From contig JAIRPW010000015.1 of assembly GCA_031256795.1 (NCBI GenBank), positions 1-48,253 of the forward strand: a stretch of 48,253 nucleotides of DNA, in the 5' to 3' direction. The position numbers were made by a program, and so were the translations under genes. The stretch's first letter is position 1. Each line of letters opens with the position of its first letter. This document shows, in pieces, positions 27,765 through 36,809 of the stretch. Source of the stretch: Zoogloeaceae bacterium (GTDB lineage Bacteria; Pseudomonadota; Gammaproteobacteria; Burkholderiales; Rhodocyclaceae). A model generated the notes under the pieces. That model was given only the letters and a program-made list of their open reading frames with translations. It was not told the DNA's origin and searched no databases.

Positions 27765-29114
27765 TCAGAACGGTAGCATACCTTTCATGCCGCGCATGAG
27801 TTTGCCGATTCCGCCCTTGCTGAAAGTTTTCATCATTTTCTGTGTTTGTTCAAATTGTTTCAGGAGGCGGTTAATTTCCTGCACCTCCACTCCCGCGCCG
27901 CTGGCGATGCGGCGTTTGCGGCTGGCTTTCAGAATTTCCGGTTTTGCGCGCTCCTGCGGGGTCATCGAGTTGATGATGCCTTCAACGCGGCGGATGGCTT
28001 TATCTCCCATTCCGAGAGGCATTTGTCCGGCGGCCTGGGCAATCTGCGCCGGGAGCTTGTCCATAAGCGCGCCGATACCGCCCATTTTGCGCATCTGGCT
28101 GATTTGCTCCCGGAAGTCGGCAAGATCAAAACCCTTGCCTGCTTTCAGTTTTTTGGCAATCGCCAAGGCTTGTTCAGCGTCTACGTTTTTTTGCGCTTCT
28201 TCAATGAGCGAGAGCACGTCGCCCATGCCGAGGATACGGGAAGCCATGCGTTCCGGGTGGAAGGGTTCCAGTCCCGTCAGCTTTTCGCCGACGCCGGAAA
28301 ACTTAATGGGCGTTCCGGTGATATGCCGCACGGAGAGCGCCGCGCCGCCGCGCGCGTCGCCGTCAAGTTTCGTAAGCACGATGCCGGTCAACGGCAGGGC
28401 TTCGCTAAAGGCGCGCGCGGTGTTGATCGCGTCTTGCCCCTGCATGGCGTCGACGACAAAAAGCGTTTCGACGGGCTGGGCAACGGCGTGCAGCATTTTG
28501 ATTTCCGCCATCATGATTTCGTCAATGCTCAAACGTCCGGCAGTATCAAGAATCAGCACGTCAAAATAGTGGCGTTTTGCCCAGTCAATGGCATGGGCGG
28601 CGATGTCGGCGGGCTTTTCCGCAGCGGTGGAGGGGAAAAACTCAATGCCCGCCTGCGCGGCAACGGTTTTCAGCTGCTCAATGGCCGCAGGGCGATAAAC
28701 GTCGGCGGAGACCGTGAGGACTTTCTTCTTCAGGGTTTCCTTCAGATACTTGCCAAGTTTGGCGGCAGTGGTTGTTTTCCCCGCGCCCTGCAGCCCAGCC
28801 ATGAGGATGACGGCGGGCGGACGCGCTGCGAGGTTGATGCCTTGATGTTCGCCGCCCATGAGCGCCGCCAGTTCGCGGTGTACGACGCCAATCAGAGCCT
28901 GACCAGGCGTGAGCGATCCAATGACTGCCTCGCCCAGCGCTTTTTCCTTGACGTCGGCGATAAAGCTCTTGACTACCGGCAGGGCGACGTCCGCTTCCAG
29001 AAGCGCCATGCGTACTTCGCGCAGCATATCGCCGATATTGGCTTCGGTGAGCCGCGCTTCCCCGCGCAGGGTTTTCATAATTTTGGAAAGGCGCTGCGTC
29101 AGGTTATCAAGCAT
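27765..29114 (-). CDS. ffh: signal recognition particle GTPase Ffh
   Basis: Targets nascent inner-membrane proteins with 4.5S RNA and FtsY. The N domain starts at MLDNLTQRLSKIMKTLRG. The G domain has GLQGAGKTTTAAKLGKYL, DTAGRLSIDEIMM and TKLDGDARGGAAL. The Met-rich M domain closes the protein, with QISQMRKMGGIGAL and a final GIGKLMRGMKGMLPF. The frame stays open upstream to 29648, but the ATG at 29114 is the family start, giving 449 residues. It is divergent from ypjD with only 24 bases between the two start codons. Confidence 0.97.
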   Translation of the reverse strand: MLDNLTQRLSKIMKTLRGEARLTEANIGDMLREVRMALLEADVALPVVKSFIADVKEKALGEAVIGSLTPGQALIGVVHRELAALMGGEHQGINLAARPPAVILMAGLQGAGKTTTAAKLGKYLKETLKKKVLTVSADVYRPAAIEQLKTVAAQAGIEFFPSTAAEKPADIAAHAIDWAKRHYFDVLILDTAGRLSIDEIMMAEIKMLHAVAQPVETLFVVDAMQGQDAINTARAFSEALPLTGIVLTKLDGDARGGAALSVRHITGTPIKFSGVGEKLTGLEPFHPERMASRILGMGDVLSLIEEAQKNVDAEQALAIAKKLKAGKGFDLADFREQISQMRKMGGIGALMDKLPAQIAQAAGQMPLGMGDKAIRRVEGIINSMTPQERAKPEILKASRKRRIASGAGVEVQEINRLLKQFEQTQKMMKTFSKGGIGKLMRGMKGMLPF

Positions 29115-29138
29115 GGCGGCTTCATGTAGAATCAAGGA

Positions 29139-29987
29139 ATGCCTATTGTAAATCAGCCTTTGTCGTTTCTCTTTTCTTTCGCTTTTGCGGGCGCGCTTTA
29201 TTTTTTGCTGGGCGCGTATTTCTGGAAGAGCCGTTGGGCGGCGCTGGGCGCGCCGGAAATTTCTGAGAAGGCCGCGCGCCTGGAGAAAATAGCGATTGGT
29301 CTTGCGCTTTTCATTCATGCCACGGCATTGCGGCAGGCCCTGTTTGGGCAGGAAGGGATGCAGTTTTCCTTTAGTCTCGCGTTTTCCCTGATGGCCTGGC
29401 TGGCTACTTTGATGTATTGGCTGGAAAGTTTTCAGGTGCGGATGGACGGGATGCAGGCCGTTATTCTTCCCGCAGCGTCTTTTGCCGCTTTTTTCCCGGT
29501 GATTTTTCCGGAAAGCCATCCGGTGACGCACATTGCGACCCTGGGGTTTCGGTTGCATTTTCTGGCAGCCATGCTGGCGTATGGGTTGTTTGCGCTGGCA
29601 GCCGCGCACGCGCTTTTTATGGCCTTGCTGGAAAAACGTTTGCGCCACGCGCCGGCTTCCCGCCTGATTGCCCGTATGCCGCCTTTGCTCGCGCTGGAAA
29701 CGCTGCTTTTCCGAATGCTTAATATCGCGTTCATGCTACTGACTCTGGCGCTTTTCAGCGGTTTGCTGTATTCCGAGAAAATTTTCGGCAGGGCGCTGAC
29801 CTGGGATCACAAGACAATATTCGGCATTCTCGCCTGGTGTGTTTTCGCGGTGCTGCTGGCTGGACGGCATATTTACGGCTGGCGCGGACGTCAGGCGCTC
29901 AAATGGACGTTTTCTGGCTTTGGTATTTTGCTTCTGGCCTACGTGGGCAGTCATTTTGTGCTGGAAGTGATTTTGCAGCGGCTTTGA
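29139..29987 (+). CDS. ypjD: cytochrome c assembly (CcsA/HemX-like) membrane protein YpjD
   Basis: 282 residues with about eight hydrophobic helices, e.g. FLFSFAFAGALYFLLGAYF, LHFLAAMLAYGLFALAAAHA and FGILLLAYVGSHFVLEVIL. The pattern and the partner gene ffh match the YpjD family, related to the haem-handling CcsA/CcmC fold. The exact function is unknown. AAGGA lies directly before the ATG. A CorC/HlyC family gene follows, as in E. coli and many relatives. Confidence 0.9.
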   Translation: MPIVNQPLSFLFSFAFAGALYFLLGAYFWKSRWAALGAPEISEKAARLEKIAIGLALFIHATALRQALFGQEGMQFSFSLAFSLMAWLATLMYWLESFQVRMDGMQAVILPAASFAAFFPVIFPESHPVTHIATLGFRLHFLAAMLAYGLFALAAAHALFMALLEKRLRHAPASRLIARMPPLLALETLLFRMLNIAFMLLTLALFSGLLYSEKIFGRALTWDHKTIFGILAWCVFAVLLAGRHIYGWRGRQALKWTFSGFGILLLAYVGSHFVLEVILQRL

Positions 29988-30018
29988 TCCTTATTTTGTC
30001 CTGGAATTCGCGTCAGTC

Positions 30019-31302
30019 TTGGATACTCTGCCTCTCTCTTCTCTTATTGAGATTCTGATTCTTCTCTTGTTGCTGTCCGCTTTTTTTTCCTTGAGCGAGA
30101 CAGCGATGATGGCGGCGAACCGATACAAGCTGCGGCATCTGGCGCAGAGCGGTCACTTGGGCGCGCGTTTGTCATTGACGCTGCTGGCGCGGACAGATCG
30201 CTTGCTGGGCGTTATTTTGCTGGGCAACAATCTGGTCAATACCGCTGCGGCCGCGCTGGTCAGTTTTATTACCTTGAGGTTTTTCGGCGCGGATCAATGG
30301 GCGCTGATGGCGGCGACTTTGCTTATGACGCTGGCCATTCTGATTTTTTCGGAAGTAACGCCGAAAATTATTGGCGCGGTTTACGCGGATCGGCTTTGCG
30401 GGGGGCTGGGGTTTGTGTTTGCGCCCCTTTTACGTGTTTTTTATCCGCTGGTTTGGTTCGTCAATCTTTTTGCGGGCGCGCTTCTGCGGCTGCTGGGATT
30501 GTCGTTGCATCCCGGCGCGGATACGCTGAAATTAACGCAGGGCGAGCTGCGTATGCTGGTCATGGAAAGCCGGGATTTAATTCCTCCGGCGCATGGCAGT
30601 TTGCTGCTCAACCTGTTTGATTTGGGGCAGGCCGCGGTCAATGATGTGATGACTCCGCGCGGGCAGATTGAGATACTGGATGTAGCCGCCCCCTGGGAAG
30701 ATGTTCGGCAGCGGCTTTTGGCCTGTCGTTACCGCGCCTTGCCGGTGTGCGAAGGGAATTTGGATCACTTGCTGGGGGTGCTGCTGATCCGGCAGGCGTT
30801 GCCTTACCTGAATACGGGGGAATATGACGCGGAGATGCTAAAGGCGCAGCTGTCCGAGCCGTACTACATTCCGGCGGGCACCTCGTTGATAGCGCAGATT
30901 CGTTTTTTTCAGGAGAACCGCAAGCGTTTCGGTTTTGTAGTAGATGAGTATGGCGAGATTTTGGGGATGCTGACGTTAGAAGACATTGTGGAGGAAATTG
31001 TCGGCGAGTTTTCCAGCGCCTTGCCGGGATCTCCGCAGGCTCTGGAATGGTCGCGGGACGGGAGCGTGATTGTGGAGGGCGGCGTGTCTTTGCGCGAGCT
31101 GAATCGCAAGCTCAAGCTTTCCTTTCCGTTGCAGGGGCCAAAAACTTTGAATGGGCTGATTTTGGATACGCTTGAAGAAATTCCGGACGCGCGGGTGTGC
31201 GTTCGCCTGGGGGAGGTCGCGGTAGAGGTGATGCAAAGTCAGGACCGGAGCGTAAAAACCGCGCGCCTATGGAAAGTTTCGCCCGGAAAAACAGGGGAAT
31301 AA
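30019..31302 (+). CDS. HlyC/CorC family transporter with DUF21 and CBS domains (CorB/YfjD-like)
   Basis: An N-terminal DUF21 membrane domain with LLLLLSAFFSLSETAMMAANRYK and several helices is followed by a CBS pair (MTPRGQIEILDV; FVVDEYGEILGMLTLEDIVEEIVGE split over the second CBS) and a C-terminal CorC_HlyC domain (IVEGGVSLRELNRKLKLSFP). Family members affect Mg2+/Co2+ efflux or resistance. The start is a TTG at 30019 with only a weak ribosome binding site; no better start precedes the first helix. There are 427 residues. Confidence 0.93.
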   Translation: MDTLPLSSLIEILILLLLLSAFFSLSETAMMAANRYKLRHLAQSGHLGARLSLTLLARTDRLLGVILLGNNLVNTAAAALVSFITLRFFGADQWALMAATLLMTLAILIFSEVTPKIIGAVYADRLCGGLGFVFAPLLRVFYPLVWFVNLFAGALLRLLGLSLHPGADTLKLTQGELRMLVMESRDLIPPAHGSLLLNLFDLGQAAVNDVMTPRGQIEILDVAAPWEDVRQRLLACRYRALPVCEGNLDHLLGVLLIRQALPYLNTGEYDAEMLKAQLSEPYYIPAGTSLIAQIRFFQENRKRFGFVVDEYGEILGMLTLEDIVEEIVGEFSSALPGSPQALEWSRDGSVIVEGGVSLRELNRKLKLSFPLQGPKTLNGLILDTLEEIPDARVCVRLGEVAVEVMQSQDRSVKTARLWKVSPGKTGE

Positions 31303-31310
31303 CGAAGGGG

Positions 31311-31328
31311 AAAGAGCGAGGCTCTTTT
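31311..31328 (+). terminator. possible short terminator after the CorC-like gene
   Basis: Seven-bp stem AAAGAGC / GCTCTTT with a three-base loop and a T-run that is part of the stem and only one base longer. Weak, but well placed between the two genes. Confidence 0.35.
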
Positions 31329-31374
31329 GCGGCGTAAAATCGCGCCGTTTCGTTTTTACTTCACAAGGAATACC

Positions 31375-32979
31375 GTGTCTTTGATCGCCAGAGAAGTCTC
31401 GCGCCGCCGTACTTTTGCCATTATTTCCCACCCTGACGCGGGGAAAACCACGCTGACTGAAAAACTTTTGCTTTTTGCGGGCGCGATTCAGATCGCGGGC
31501 AGCGTCAAGGCGCGCAAAGCATCGCGCCACGCCACTTCCGACTGGATGGAGATTGAAAAGCAGCGCGGCATTTCCGTGGCTTCCTCCGTGATGCAGATGG
31601 AATACCGCGCGTGCGTGATTAACTTGTTGGACACTCCCGGTCACCAGGACTTTTCCGAGGATACGTACCGCGTGCTGACTGCCGTGGACGCGGCGCTTAT
31701 GGTGATTGACGCGGCCAATGGCGTGGAAGAGCAAACCCGCCGTCTCATCGAGGTTTGCCGCGCGCGGAAGACGCCCATTCTGACTTTCATCAACAAGCTG
31801 GACCGCGAAGTGCGCGCGCCGCTTGAGTTGCTGGATGAAATTGAGGCGGCGCTCGGTATGCCGTGCGCGCCGCTGGCATGGCCGATCGGTCAGGGAAAAC
31901 GCTTTCATGGCATCTATAACTTGCGCGACAATTCTGTGCGGGTTTTTCGTCCCGGAGAGGATCGCCGCGCGGAGAACGACGAAATTTTGGACGGGCGCGA
32001 CGGCGCGCGGTTAAGCGCGCGCTTCGGCATGGAATACGAGCAGGCTGCGGAAGAGATGGAATTGGCGCGGGAAGCCATGCCCGCGTTTTCGCGCGAGGAT
32101 TTTCTGGCGGGACAGCAAACGCCGGTTTTTTTCGGTTCCGCCATCAATAATTTTGGCGTGCGCGAGGTGCTGGACGCGCTGGTGGACATCGCGCCGCCGC
32201 CGGGCGCAAAGCCCGCGCTCACGCGCGCGGTTTTGCCGGAGGAAGAGAAATTTTCTGGCGTGGTGTTCAAAATACAGGCCAACATGGACCCGGCGCACCG
32301 TGATCGCGTGGCTTTTGTGCGCGTAGCTTCCGGGCGTTTTGAGCCGGGGATGCGTCTCAAGATTCGTCGTACCGGAAAAGATTTTCGCCCAAACAACGTG
32401 GTTTCTTTTCTTTCCCAGCGGCGCGAGCGGGTGGAAGAAGCGTTTGCGGGCGACATTATCGGCGTCGCTACGCATGGCGGTCTGCAATTGGGCGATACCC
32501 TGACCGAGGGCGAGTCGCTGCAATTCATCGGTTTGCCGTTTTTCGCTCCGGAACTGTTTCGCGCGGTAGAACTGGCCGATCCCATGAAAAGCAAGCAATT
32601 GGCCAGAGGGTTGCAGGAATTGGGCGAAGAGGGGGCAATTCAGGTTTTTCGTCCCTTGATGGGCAGTCTGACATTGCTGGGCGCGATTGGGGCGCTGCAA
32701 TTCGAGGTGGCGGCGCACCGCCTGAAAAGCGAATACGGCGCGGAAACGCGCCTTTCAGCGGCCAATTACGCGGGCGCGCGCTGGGTAAGCTGTCGCGATC
32801 CTGTGGAGCTCAATCGTTTTGTTCATGCCAATGGCGCCAAAATGTTTCTGGACGCGGCGGGCGCGCATACGTATCTCATGACCTCGCGTTTTGATCTGGA
32901 TTTGACGCGCGAGCGCTGGCCGAACATTGAGTTTCATTTGATGCGTGAACATGCGGGGTTGCTGTTGCAGCAAGGCTGA
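31375..32979 (+). CDS. prfC: peptide chain release factor 3
   Basis: A GTPase that recycles RF1/RF2 after termination. G motifs: ISHPDAGKTTLTEKLLLF, then LLDTPGHQDFSED and FINKLDREVRAP. The segment SRHATSDWMEIEKQRGISVA is characteristic of RF3. The open frame starts at a TTG at 31327, but the GTG at 31375 has AAGGAA four bases upstream and gives the family N-terminus SLIAREVSRRRTFAI, yielding 534 residues. Confidence 0.97.
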   Translation: MSLIAREVSRRRTFAIISHPDAGKTTLTEKLLLFAGAIQIAGSVKARKASRHATSDWMEIEKQRGISVASSVMQMEYRACVINLLDTPGHQDFSEDTYRVLTAVDAALMVIDAANGVEEQTRRLIEVCRARKTPILTFINKLDREVRAPLELLDEIEAALGMPCAPLAWPIGQGKRFHGIYNLRDNSVRVFRPGEDRRAENDEILDGRDGARLSARFGMEYEQAAEEMELAREAMPAFSREDFLAGQQTPVFFGSAINNFGVREVLDALVDIAPPPGAKPALTRAVLPEEEKFSGVVFKIQANMDPAHRDRVAFVRVASGRFEPGMRLKIRRTGKDFRPNNVVSFLSQRRERVEEAFAGDIIGVATHGGLQLGDTLTEGESLQFIGLPFFAPELFRAVELADPMKSKQLARGLQELGEEGAIQVFRPLMGSLTLLGAIGALQFEVAAHRLKSEYGAETRLSAANYAGARWVSCRDPVELNRFVHANGAKMFLDAAGAHTYLMTSRFDLDLTRERWPNIEFHLMREHAGLLLQQG

Positions 32980-32989
32980 TCATTTTGTC

Positions 32990-33646
32990 ATGGCGTGCGA
33001 AATTGAAATCAAAATGAGTTTGCCTGTGCGGCGCGCGCCCTGTTTGCGCCGTTTGCCGTGGATCGCGGCGCTGCCCTGTCGCCGTCGCTGGCTGCGAAAC
33101 CTTTATTTGGATACGCCGGATTTTCGCCTGATGGCGGAAGGCGTCGCCGCGCGTTTACGGCAGACGGAGGACGCGCGCGTTTTGACGGTCAAGCGCGGAA
33201 CAGAAGCGGAAGGGCAGAGCGCCGTATCGCGGCGGCAGGAATGGGAGGCGCTCATGGCTTCAGAACGCCTTGATTTTTCCTGCGTGGAAGACGCCGCGTT
33301 ACGCGGTTTTCTGGAAGAACAGGAGTCTCGTCTGAAACCGGTTTTTTCCATGGATTTTGCGCGGCAGTCCTGGTATCTGGAAACGGAGAGCGGACGTGTG
33401 GAGCTGGCGCTGGACCTGGGGTTTTTGCGCGCGGGCCTGAAAAAGCGCGCGTTGCATGAAATTGAGCTGGAACTTGTGGAAGGCGAAGAGAGCGCCCTGT
33501 TTTTCTTTGCGCGGCGGCTTTGGAAAGCGCTGCCAGATTTGCGGCCGGAAAAGATGAGCAAGGCCGCGCGGGGTTACATGCTGGCGCGCGAAGAAGGTAA
33601 CGGCGGTCAGGAGGCGGATATTTCCATCATAAATGCGGTAGAATAA
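32990..33646 (+). CDS. CYTH-domain protein, probable inorganic triphosphatase
   Basis: The ATG at 32990 begins with ACEIEIKMSL, the ExExK motif of triphosphate tunnel metalloenzymes. Basic and acidic strands follow (NLYLDTPDFRLM, ARLRQTEDARVLTVK, VELALDLGFL, HEIELELVEGE), which form the tunnel. At 218 residues it holds only the CYTH domain, without the CHAD domain of E. coli YgiF. The likely substrate is tripolyphosphate; polyphosphate kinase is elsewhere in this window but not linked. It starts 10 bases after prfC. Confidence 0.88.
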   Translation: MACEIEIKMSLPVRRAPCLRRLPWIAALPCRRRWLRNLYLDTPDFRLMAEGVAARLRQTEDARVLTVKRGTEAEGQSAVSRRQEWEALMASERLDFSCVEDAALRGFLEEQESRLKPVFSMDFARQSWYLETESGRVELALDLGFLRAGLKKRALHEIELELVEGEESALFFFARRLWKALPDLRPEKMSKAARGYMLAREEGNGGQEADISIINAVE

Positions 33647-33685
33647 AACCATACTTTCGTTTCAATTCTCCCGTTCGGGATACGC

Positions 33686-35869
33686 ATGTCTCCCATCGTT
33701 TTTAGCATGACCGTCAAATTTTTCCTGCTTGCGTTCTGTTTGGCGCTGATGCTGGCATTGCTTTTCTGGCAGCATTGGACGCAATCCAAGCGGTTTTCAG
33801 AACAGCAAAGGCAAAGCGAGCTTCTGGACGGGTGCTTTTACGGAAATCCGTTGCCTACGACTGTCACGAGTGTGGAATCCGGGAAATTCCTGCTGGTCAA
33901 CAACGTGTTTGAAACGGAGTTTGGCTGGAGCAACTCGTTTGTGGCGGGAAAAACCCTGAAAGAGATCGGTTTGTGGCATGAACACTTCAAGCGCGATGAG
34001 TACGTTCAGAAAATCAAGGAGCGCGGGTGGCTCAAAATGTTCCCTATGGAGTTGCAAAATGCGCGGGGGCAGCTGTACTACGCGAATGTGAACGCCTCTC
34101 TTTTTTCCTATCAGGGCGAGGCGGCCATTATATCGGTGATTACGGACAGAGCGGTTTTCCGGCAGATGGAAGAAAGCATTTTGGCCAAAAGCCGACGTTT
34201 TCAGGTGTTGTTTGAGAATATTCGTCAGGGGATCGCGCGCGTTGATAGATACGGCTATTTCGTGGAATGCAACCGCATGTTTTGCGAAGAGCTGGGCTAT
34301 AGCATGGAAGAATTGCAGCGGCTTCGGCCAGAGAACATTACGCCGCCGCAATGGCATGAGCGCGATGAGCAGATATGGCGCGAGGAGACTTTGGCGCGCG
34401 GATGGTCAGACAGCCACGAGAAAGAGCAAATCAAAAAAGACGGCACGGTTTATCCGGTGGAAGTGCAGTTTTATACCTATGCGGACGCGCAGGGCAGATA
34501 TGACGGCTATTGGGGCTTTGTGCAGGATATTTCCGGGCGAAAGCACGAAGAGGAAACGCTGCATTCCCTGGCCTATTGCGACCAGCTTACGGGGCTGCCG
34601 AATCGAATTCTTTTCCAGGACCGGATTACGCACGCGATTGGGCGGGCGCAGCGCGGAAGTTACAGTATCGCGTTGTTATACATTGATCTGGATCGTTTCA
34701 AAAACATCAACGATACCCTGGGAATTCAGATGGGCAACGCGCTCCTCAAAGTGGTGGCGGAGCAGCTTGGCAAACTTTTGCGCAGCGGGGATTCGCTGGC
34801 GCGCATGGGCGGGGATGAATTTTCCATTCTGCTGGAAGAGCAGGTGACGCCGCAGGGGGTATCCATCATCGCGGAGCGGATTGTCGCGTTTTTCGAACAT
34901 CCGATTGTCGTGATGGATCAGGAAATCTATATTACGGCCAGTATCGGTATTAGCTTGTATCCTGAAGACAGCGATACGGCGGAGGCTTTGTTGTCGCAGG
35001 CGGATCTGGCTATGTTCAAGGCCAAGGAGCTGGGGCGCAATACCTGGCAGTTTTTTGAAAAGTCCATTCGGCAGAATGTCTCTGAGCGTTTGCAGTTGGA
35101 GAATTCCTTGCGCCACGCGCTGCAACGGCATGAGTTGGACGTGTATTATCAGCCGCAGATTGATATTGTGAATGACAAGCTGGTGGGCGTGGAGGCGCTG
35201 GTGAGATGGAACCATCCTGAATTCGGCCTTTTGCTTCCGGATCGGTTTATTCCGCTGGCGGAGGATATGGGCATTATTACCAGCGTGGGGGCGTGGGTGA
35301 TTCAGGAGGCCTGTCGGCAGCTTGCGCAATGGCGCGCGGCAGGTTTTTTGGTGCCGAGGATGGTAGTCAATCTTTCCGCGCAGCAGCTGGAGCGCGCGAG
35401 TCTTGTTGAATTGGTGGCGCGGCAGCTGGAAATCAACAGCCTGGAGCCGGGGATGCTGGAGCTGGAAATCACGGAATCCATGCTGATGCGCCAAAGCGGG
35501 CGGATTATGGAGGTTTTGCACAGTTTGCGCGATTTGGGGGTTTCTCTTGCCATTGATGACTTTGGTACGGGCTATTCTTCCTTGGGTTATCTGAAGCGTT
35601 TGCCGGTGCGGCATTTGAAAGTGGATAGCTCTTTTGTGCGGGATATTGGCAAGGATAGCGGGGATGAGGCGATCATTCGCGCGATTATCGCGATGTCCAA
35701 TAGTTTGGGGCTGGAAGTTGTCGCGGAAGGCGTAGAGCATGCCGAGCAGTCGTCTTTCTTGCGCGCGGAAGGCTGCCGGTACGCGCAGGGCTTTTTCTAC
35801 GCGCACCCGACGCCCGCCAATACGCTGTTGTCGGGATGGAAGGATAGGGAACAGAAGAAAGAGGTTTAA
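33686..35869 (+). CDS. membrane-anchored PAS-PAS-GGDEF-EAL cyclic-di-GMP protein
   Basis: An N-terminal helix (FFLLAFCLALMLALLFW) anchors the protein. Two PAS-like sensor regions follow (about 43-155 and 165-285, the second with YFVECNRMFCEELGYSMEEL). The diguanylate cyclase domain (about 290-455) has LTGLPNR and an intact GGDEF preceded at five residues by RSGD, an inhibitory I-site. The EAL domain (about 465-720) keeps GVEALVRWNHP, DDFGTGYSSLGYLKRLP and VVAEGVEH. Both activities may be present, and the net direction cannot be told. ATG codons at 33686 and 33707 are both possible. Confidence 0.95.
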   Translation: MSPIVFSMTVKFFLLAFCLALMLALLFWQHWTQSKRFSEQQRQSELLDGCFYGNPLPTTVTSVESGKFLLVNNVFETEFGWSNSFVAGKTLKEIGLWHEHFKRDEYVQKIKERGWLKMFPMELQNARGQLYYANVNASLFSYQGEAAIISVITDRAVFRQMEESILAKSRRFQVLFENIRQGIARVDRYGYFVECNRMFCEELGYSMEELQRLRPENITPPQWHERDEQIWREETLARGWSDSHEKEQIKKDGTVYPVEVQFYTYADAQGRYDGYWGFVQDISGRKHEEETLHSLAYCDQLTGLPNRILFQDRITHAIGRAQRGSYSIALLYIDLDRFKNINDTLGIQMGNALLKVVAEQLGKLLRSGDSLARMGGDEFSILLEEQVTPQGVSIIAERIVAFFEHPIVVMDQEIYITASIGISLYPEDSDTAEALLSQADLAMFKAKELGRNTWQFFEKSIRQNVSERLQLENSLRHALQRHELDVYYQPQIDIVNDKLVGVEALVRWNHPEFGLLLPDRFIPLAEDMGIITSVGAWVIQEACRQLAQWRAAGFLVPRMVVNLSAQQLERASLVELVARQLEINSLEPGMLELEITESMLMRQSGRIMEVLHSLRDLGVSLAIDDFGTGYSSLGYLKRLPVRHLKVDSSFVRDIGKDSGDEAIIRAIIAMSNSLGLEVVAEGVEHAEQSSFLRAEGCRYAQGFFYAHPTPANTLLSGWKDREQKKEV

Positions 35870-35944
35870 GTTGTGAAATTGGGTTTCCGTTGGCGCGTTT
35901 TGGCCGGGGCGTCATTTTTCTTCGCGGCAAAAGGGAAAAAAACT

Positions 35945-35950
35945 TATACT
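35945..35950 (+). promoter_or_regulatory. possible -10 box for fabI
   Basis: TATACT in an A-rich context, 34 bases before the fabI ATG; no convincing -35 is visible 17 bases upstream. Confidence 0.3.
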
Positions 35951-35984
35951 GCCGCACGATTTTTTGCTCACAGGAGTTGGAAGT

Positions 35985-36749
35985 ATGTTTAATTTGCATG
36001 GAAAAAAGGGTTTGGTCGTTGGAATTGCCAATAATCAGAGCATCGCGTATGGCTGCGCCAAATGTTTTGAATTGTGCGGCGCGGATTTGGCTATTACCTA
36101 TTTGAATGAAAAAGCGGATAAGCATGTGCGGCCGCTTGCGGAAATGTTGGGCGCGTCCATTATTGAGCCGCTGGATGTGGAGCAGCCTGAGCAGATGGAA
36201 GCCTTGTTCAAGGTGATTGAAGAGAAGTGGGGGCGTCTGGATTTCGTTTTGCATTCCATCGCGTTCGCGCCCAAGGATGATTTGCATGGCCGTGTCGTGG
36301 ATTCCAGTCAGAGCGGTTTTCTCCGCTCCATGGATATTTCTTGCCATTCTTTTGTGCGCATGGCGAAGCTGGCGGAGCCGCTCATGAAAAATGGCGGCTG
36401 TATGCTGACCATGAGCTATATGGGCGCGGATGAAGTGATCAATAACTACGGGATTATGGGGCCGGTCAAGGCCGCGTTACAGGCTGTTTCCCGTTATCTC
36501 GCCGCTGAGATGGGGCCGAGCGGCATTCGGGTTCATGCCATTTCTCCGGGACCGTTGAAAACCCGCGCGGCCTCCGGGATCAAGGCATTTGATGAGTTGA
36601 TGGAAAAAGCGATTGAGCGTTCTCCGTTGCATACGCTGGTTTCCATTGAGGACATTGGGGCGCTGTCCGCTTTCCTGTGCAGCGATGTGGCCAAAACCCT
36701 GACTGGCGGCACAATTTATATTGACGGCGGTTACAATATCGTTGGCTAA
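35985..36749 (+). CDS. fabI: enoyl-[acyl-carrier-protein] reductase (NADH)
   Basis: Last step of each fatty acid elongation cycle. The Rossmann start GKKGLVVGIANNQSIAYGCA and the active-site set SYMGADEVINNYGIMGPVK (two Tyr and a Lys in FabI spacing) are clear; GGTIYIDGGYNIVG closes the protein. The ATG at 35985, preceded by CAGGAG, gives 254 residues. Pta and AckA genes follow on the same strand. Confidence 0.97.
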   Translation: MFNLHGKKGLVVGIANNQSIAYGCAKCFELCGADLAITYLNEKADKHVRPLAEMLGASIIEPLDVEQPEQMEALFKVIEEKWGRLDFVLHSIAFAPKDDLHGRVVDSSQSGFLRSMDISCHSFVRMAKLAEPLMKNGGCMLTMSYMGADEVINNYGIMGPVKAALQAVSRYLAAEMGPSGIRVHAISPGPLKTRAASGIKAFDELMEKAIERSPLHTLVSIEDIGALSAFLCSDVAKTLTGGTIYIDGGYNIVG

Positions 36750-36761
36750 CGCGCCGTGTTT

Positions 36762-36790
36762 GCGGCATTTTGCGTGCCGCTTTCATTTTA
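36762..36790 (+). terminator. possible terminator/attenuator between fabI and pta
   Basis: Six-bp stem GCGGCA / TGCCGC with a seven-base loop followed by the T-rich TTTCATTTTA. Weak. Confidence 0.3.
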
Positions 36791-36809
36791 TTGAAGAAGG
36801 AGAAACGCC

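Noticed and set aside
29115-29648. Extended N-terminus of Ffh
   Set aside because: It is the antisense of ypjD; the conserved Ffh start is the ATG at 29114.
34676-35806. 376-codon minus-strand frame opposite the GGDEF-EAL gene
   Set aside because: Shadow of a conserved protein on the other strand; Arg/His/Pro-rich with no domain.
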